A stretch of DNA of 64,000 nucleotides from the NCBI GenBank assembly GCA_016808115.1, contig JAEQBH010009485.1:1-64000 (forward strand), read 5' to 3'. Positions 60,031-64,000 of the stretch are shown in pieces. Positions within the stretch are counted from its first letter, which is position 1. Every line of letters starts with the position of its first letter. A program made the translations under genes and the position numbers. Source of the DNA: Tetrastigma voinierianum (taxonomy: Eukaryota; Streptophyta; Magnoliopsida; Vitales; Vitaceae). The notes beneath the pieces were generated by a model. The model made no database searches, was not told the DNA's origin, and was given only the letters and a program-made list of their open reading frames with translations.

Positions 60031-62120
60031 GCACGATCTCTACGCCCTCACATCTTTGCCATCTACAGGTGATCTTGTAAGTTAAATATGGACTTCGTTT
60101 GGCCTAGTGTCTAGAATTGTACACTAATTTCATACTTAACTTTTATTATATTACTAATATTAAGTTACATAGTAGCGTAATGCGAAACGTGTTTTTATTG
60201 GGCGTGAGGGAGAAGCCGAGTGTTGGTGGCACAGGGTGCAGCGAAGGCGCCTGCCTGTGGGTCAAATAACCGACGTCTCATATCGTCACACAACTCCGGC
60301 ATCTCATAACACCATCACCTTCTGAAGTCATTTTTAGCCACACTGGCTATCCTCACCCGCTTTATCGAATGATCCTCCGCCTGATAGACCTCCATGACTT
60401 AAATTCTCCTCATTCAGCGACCGACTTGCCAGATACACATGCATTTATGTTAGACCGAAAGGAAAAAAGGCAGACCCCATGTTGCTCTTATTACTTGTTA
60501 GACACAATATTAAAATAATTTGATGGTGTATATTTGACCAGTTTGTGCATTACATTACACCAATGTGTTGAGATTTATTTCGTCATAAAAAATTATTAAG
60601 TAATCATGAGAGACCTAAGATCATGCGATTTGAGAAAAGGAACATATGAAATAAAATGAAAGAACTCACTCTTCATCGACAACAAATCGATAATTAAGAA
60701 AACTTCTGCAAGCACGAACTGAAAATGGAGTATAAAACAGGGCACGTGTTTAAAAAAATAGGATGAAGCTGATTATAAATCATAAAAGACCACCATTCAG
60801 GCTACATCATGTTCATCTAAATGATTGTCTCTCGCCTGTCGCTACATGCGAGGTTAAATCTATGACCTGTCTAAAAATAATCCGGCGACCTAAAGAGATC
60901 TCCATCACCAAACACACCTTGGCTATGTTAATCTGCTGATTCTGCGGTGAAACGCGTGATAATAGAATCTGAGAATACAATAAAGATCGTGCTTTGTCAA
61001 AAACAAAAATATAAAAACAGTAAAAACTTAATATGAACATAATATAATTTCGCGTATTCACGTTAAATTAGTTGTTTCGAATTTAGTTGTTGCATTTTGC
61101 ACGATCTCACTGACACCTGTCAAGTGGTCGATGTTTATGGCGATGCATTGTATATTGTCTTCCTTAGTGCTAACATTATACTCATCATGAATTTTATAGA
61201 CGTTAGAATGTTCCTTGGTTTCCATAAGGATTCTTTACGTCATGTCAGACGATATAGTTTTCTCCCATTAGATAATCGACGACTATATGGTGACCCTCCG
61301 ATTGTTTAGGCGCTCGATGATTGCTGATCCTACAAACAACTTTAACACTCAATCATCATTTACTAGTTAACTTCACATGGAATTATGTTGCGTAGACGAT
61401 CACATTTTTCGTTCCGATTGCTTTTAGTTCAAGGCTTCCACATTGACTTTATTTTGCATGCACATATGTTCAAAGCCACTTATTTCCTTTGTCTGAGGTA
61501 ACTACAGCTTTTCTACCTCTCCTTTATCAGATCTTGCCTCGCGATAACAAATCGGATTTCCTTTTCCACATTAACTGCCATTCAATCCAAGCATCCAGGC
61601 TACAAAATATACGGATAATAACAATTTATTAATTTGGATATGTCTTAAAACAAATTACTGCAGCTTTAAAGTATTAAAATTACACCATTTACTACTAAAT
61701 GCATCATTTGATATCATTAATTGCTTTATTAAAGGAAATTTGCATTATGATCAATCATCACGCAAAATAAAATGCGATTAAATACATCAAATAATGTCGG
61801 AGTTAAAAGCGCAAAAGCAGTGAATCTTTTTACTTTGCTTTCTTTGCATGTTTTTATGAGGAAAAAAGAAGATTCGGGGAAGCGCCTGCATGTTTTATGA
61901 AATTATTTATTTGATTCTGTGGAGTGTTGATTAATGGTGGATTGGCTAAGAAAACTTCCTCTCTACAGATATGAGATTTTATTAACTTGTATAGTGGGTT
62001 CACATTTTCTCTGGTGAATCTGTTGATATCGCTGCCTACCGGTTATAAATCGGGAAAAATCCAGTAAATCGGATTATAGTCAAGGGAAAAATCAATTCAT
62101 CCGGATTTCCAAATCCGGTT

Positions 62121-62254
62121 TATACTCAATTTACCGGATATAACAAATCCGGAATATGCTCAATTACCGGATATAACAAATCCGGAATATACTCAATTTA
62201 CCGGATATCACAAATCCGGGATATACTCATTTTACCGGATATCACAAATCCGGT
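62121..62254. repeat. 33-bp subterminal tandem repeat with internal dyad
   Basis: Four units start at 62121, 62155, 62188 and 62222, each TATACTCAATTTACCGGATA then TAACAAATCCGGAA. Each unit contains CCGGAT...ATCCGG, a short palindrome. A noisier set lies inverted at 52980-53110 in the left copy. Such subterminal arrays are typical transposase-binding regions in DNA transposons. Confidence 0.8.
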
Positions 62255-62772
62255 CATAACAAAACCATCCGGATTTTGATATCCGGGATGTGGTATGTGA
62301 TCGGATTTGTAAACAAATCCGGTTAATTCCAGATTTCAATATAGAATAGGGAATTTATGATATCAGGATTTCGATTCAGTTAAGTGTATTATCTGCGGGA
62401 AAAAAATATGAAACACGAACTTAGTCTTCTTAAGCCTCGCGTTAATTAATTTAATGCGAATTCTCGGCTGTTACCAGCGCCGAATTCGCTGATACCATTT
62501 ATTTGTTTAAGCAGGCACTTAGGACGAGAAGAAATAAATTGGGTGCATGAGAAGAAATGAGGAAGAAAAAGAGACGAAGATAAGTGTATAAGAGGGAATT
62601 TGCAATTAGGTTTTAAGGGTAAATTGGTATTTTCGTATATAGTTATTTTTAATGGGGTGTATGAGAAAACATGGGAATTTGCTTGAAGCCAGATTCTCAG
62701 ATAATAAAGGGTGTCTTAGTAATGGGGTGTGTAGAGATAATAAAGGGTGCGTATAAATATTTCTTCACCCAA

Positions 62773-63668
62773 ACACTATTAACAGAAAATTTAAAATAGA
62801 AAATTACACAGACTGGCTTTATTCTTTAATTTTTTTTATATCAGCAAAAAGTGAAAAGTACAAATAATTTAATATAAAAATAAAATTTGAGCATGAATAT
62901 ATAATAATCTGGCATGAAAGAATGAAACATACATTTATAAAAACCAAATCAAATATAATAAAATGAAATCACTTTCAAACTATTCATCATCCCTAGCTGT
63001 GTATCAAAAAGGCAGAAAATGGAAAATGAACAATTCAGTCACATATTGGAGTCCCAATAAAAATAATTCACTACATTATAATTAAAGCCTTTAAAAAAAT
63101 ATCACTCTCAAAATGAAAAAAAGCGAGTGGGGTTTGACCAATTCCCAATTTAAGAAAATAAATTTCTAAAAATTAAAAGAATTATTTAAAAAATAAGTTA
63201 AAATATTGTAATTATTTCTAAAAATAATAAAATCTAAAGTCATTAATTTAATTTTTAGGCAGTGAAATGAAAGAAGTTTGGGTTTGAAAATAACCCATTT
63301 TATAAAATAAAATTTTTAATTCCAGCCAACTTTTGTTCAAATGAGCCCAAGAGAAATTTAGATTTTTTATTTTTAATTTAATTTAAAAACTATAGTTTGA
63401 ATTATCGTTTAATTTAAAATGAATCCGTAATTTCTATATGCGGGCTTCTAGAGGTTTTAAATATAACCTATAATCAATTTTTAAAATAAAAAGGTCATTT
63501 TTTTTTTCTCAAAACTCCTAATTAAGCATGTCCACTCAAAGTATTTTTATTTCACTTATTTTTAAATGGAATATTAAATGAAACACAAGGACATGAATAT
63601 GGAAGATAAGGAACTGCCCTATTACAGTGACCAAACCAGAGGCTACACACACTTAGAATCACAACTCT
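62773..63668. other. Upstream region of the fibrillin gene
   Basis: AT-rich DNA between the PMD element and the fibrillin ATG. No clear TATA box was assigned. The 5' UTR is probably within 63570-63668. Confidence 0.4.
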
Positions 63669-63980
63669 ATGGCCTTATCTCTTCATTCTCCATCTTCACT
63701 TCTCACTCACATTCAACCCTCCAAGCCTTCATTCCCAATACTTCTCAATTCTCAGTACTCTCCACTAACCCAACTCACCAACCATAACAGCTTTAATGAT
63801 GCAGCTGTACTCTTGAATCCTTCACCTTCCAAGAAATGGAGAGCTGGGATCTCTTTTTTTCCTGCTTTCTTGAAGAAGGGAAAGGATGCTAAAACTATCA
63901 AGGAAGAGCTTCTTGATTCCATTGCCCCACTTGATAGAGGTGCTGATGCCACTCCTGAGGATCAACAAAGGGTTGATCAG
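63669..63980 (+). CDS. Plastid-lipid-associated protein (fibrillin/PAP), exon 1, partial gene
   Basis: Starts MALSLHSPSSLLTHIQPSKP and stays open for 104 codons to the donor CAG|GTTGGG at 63980. The first 50 residues are rich in serine, threonine and leucine and almost free of acidic residues, as in a chloroplast transit peptide. The mature start KWRAGISFFPAFLKKGK is followed by KEELLDSIAPLDRGADATPE and DQQRVDQ, the N-terminal signature of the PAP_fibrillin domain. Fibrillins coat plastoglobules or associate with thylakoids and bind lipids. The remaining exons lie beyond the window. No frame break is seen. Confidence 0.9.
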
Positions 63981-64000
63981 GTTGGGATTTCTTTTCCATT

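Larger units (their letters stand above)
52450..62772. repeat. 10-kb imperfect palindrome: two PMD elements head-to-head
   Basis: Matching inverted segments can be followed along both arms: 52620-52740 with 62450-62610; 53000-53110 with 62110-62290; 53440-53640 with 61610-61820; 55140-55260 with 60080-60180; 55850-56920 with 58615-59560; 57695-57835 with 57880-58025. The arms differ by many indels, yet the order is colinear throughout. The symmetry centre is near 57.84 kb, with almost no spacer. The flanks (DUF639 exon 1 on the left, fibrillin on the right) are unrelated, so the palindrome has defined outer ends. Confidence 0.85.
57836..62772 (+). mobile_element. PMD-carrying transposon-like element, right copy
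   Basis: Its ends are inverted repeats of each other. The left end reads CACCCCCATTACTAAATACA, then CCCCTTTATTATCTC. The right end (reverse complement) reads CACCCCATTACTAAGACACC, then CTTTATTATCT. Contains a PMD gene on the plus strand and 33-bp subterminal repeats. No transposase-like sequence was recognised, so its mobility class is undetermined. Confidence 0.68.

Overview
This is a stretch of plant nuclear DNA, most likely from a eudicot. The evidence is intron-bearing plant genes (a TIR resistance-gene exon, a thaumatin-like protein, a DUF639 membrane protein, a plastid fibrillin), a plant-type ELO elongase, very AT-rich intergenic DNA, and LTR retrotransposons of the Copia and Gypsy types. 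TIR-type resistance genes are common in eudicots and missing from grasses. No bacterial, organellar or CRISPR-like structure was seen, and no tRNA or rRNA gene was found. All homology calls were made by eye from translated motifs.

Layout. 1-1.2 kb: the first (TIR) exon of a resistance gene on the minus strand, with a small MITE in its intron; the rest lies off the left edge. 2.1-2.9 kb: a fragment of a CLASSY-type SNF2 helicase and an unrecognised ORF. 6.44-24.03 kb: a Copia element on the minus strand, split inside its RNase H domain by an 11-kb Gypsy element on the plus strand; both keep target-site duplications. 24.7-25.5 kb: a broken intronless ELO fatty-acid elongase gene. 27.26-28.09 kb: a thaumatin-like protein gene with one intron. 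28.9-29.1 kb: one unassigned minus-strand exon. 29.4-52.3 kb: a DUF639 gene on the minus strand, at least 11 exons over 23 kb, whose introns hold a full-length Copia, a lone Copia LTR, three LINE fragments, a SINE-like repeat and an odd inverted-LTR structure inside a 450-bp duplication. 52.45-62.77 kb: two copies of one DNA-transposon-like element joined end to end in opposite orientation, forming a 10-kb imperfect palindrome; each copy carries a plant mobile domain (PMD) gene. 63.67 kb to the end: first exon of a plastid-lipid-associated protein (fibrillin).

The genes do not form a pathway; this is ordinary plant gene order diluted by nested mobile elements. The most unusual object is the PMD-carrying inverted pair directly upstream of the DUF639 start. 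Its ends resemble those of the MITE at the far left of the window.

Caution: nearly every recognisable gene carries clusters of single-base indels beside clean exons, and the repeats are far noisier. This looks like an incompletely polished long-read assembly, so 'pseudogene' labels here mean 'broken as written'.
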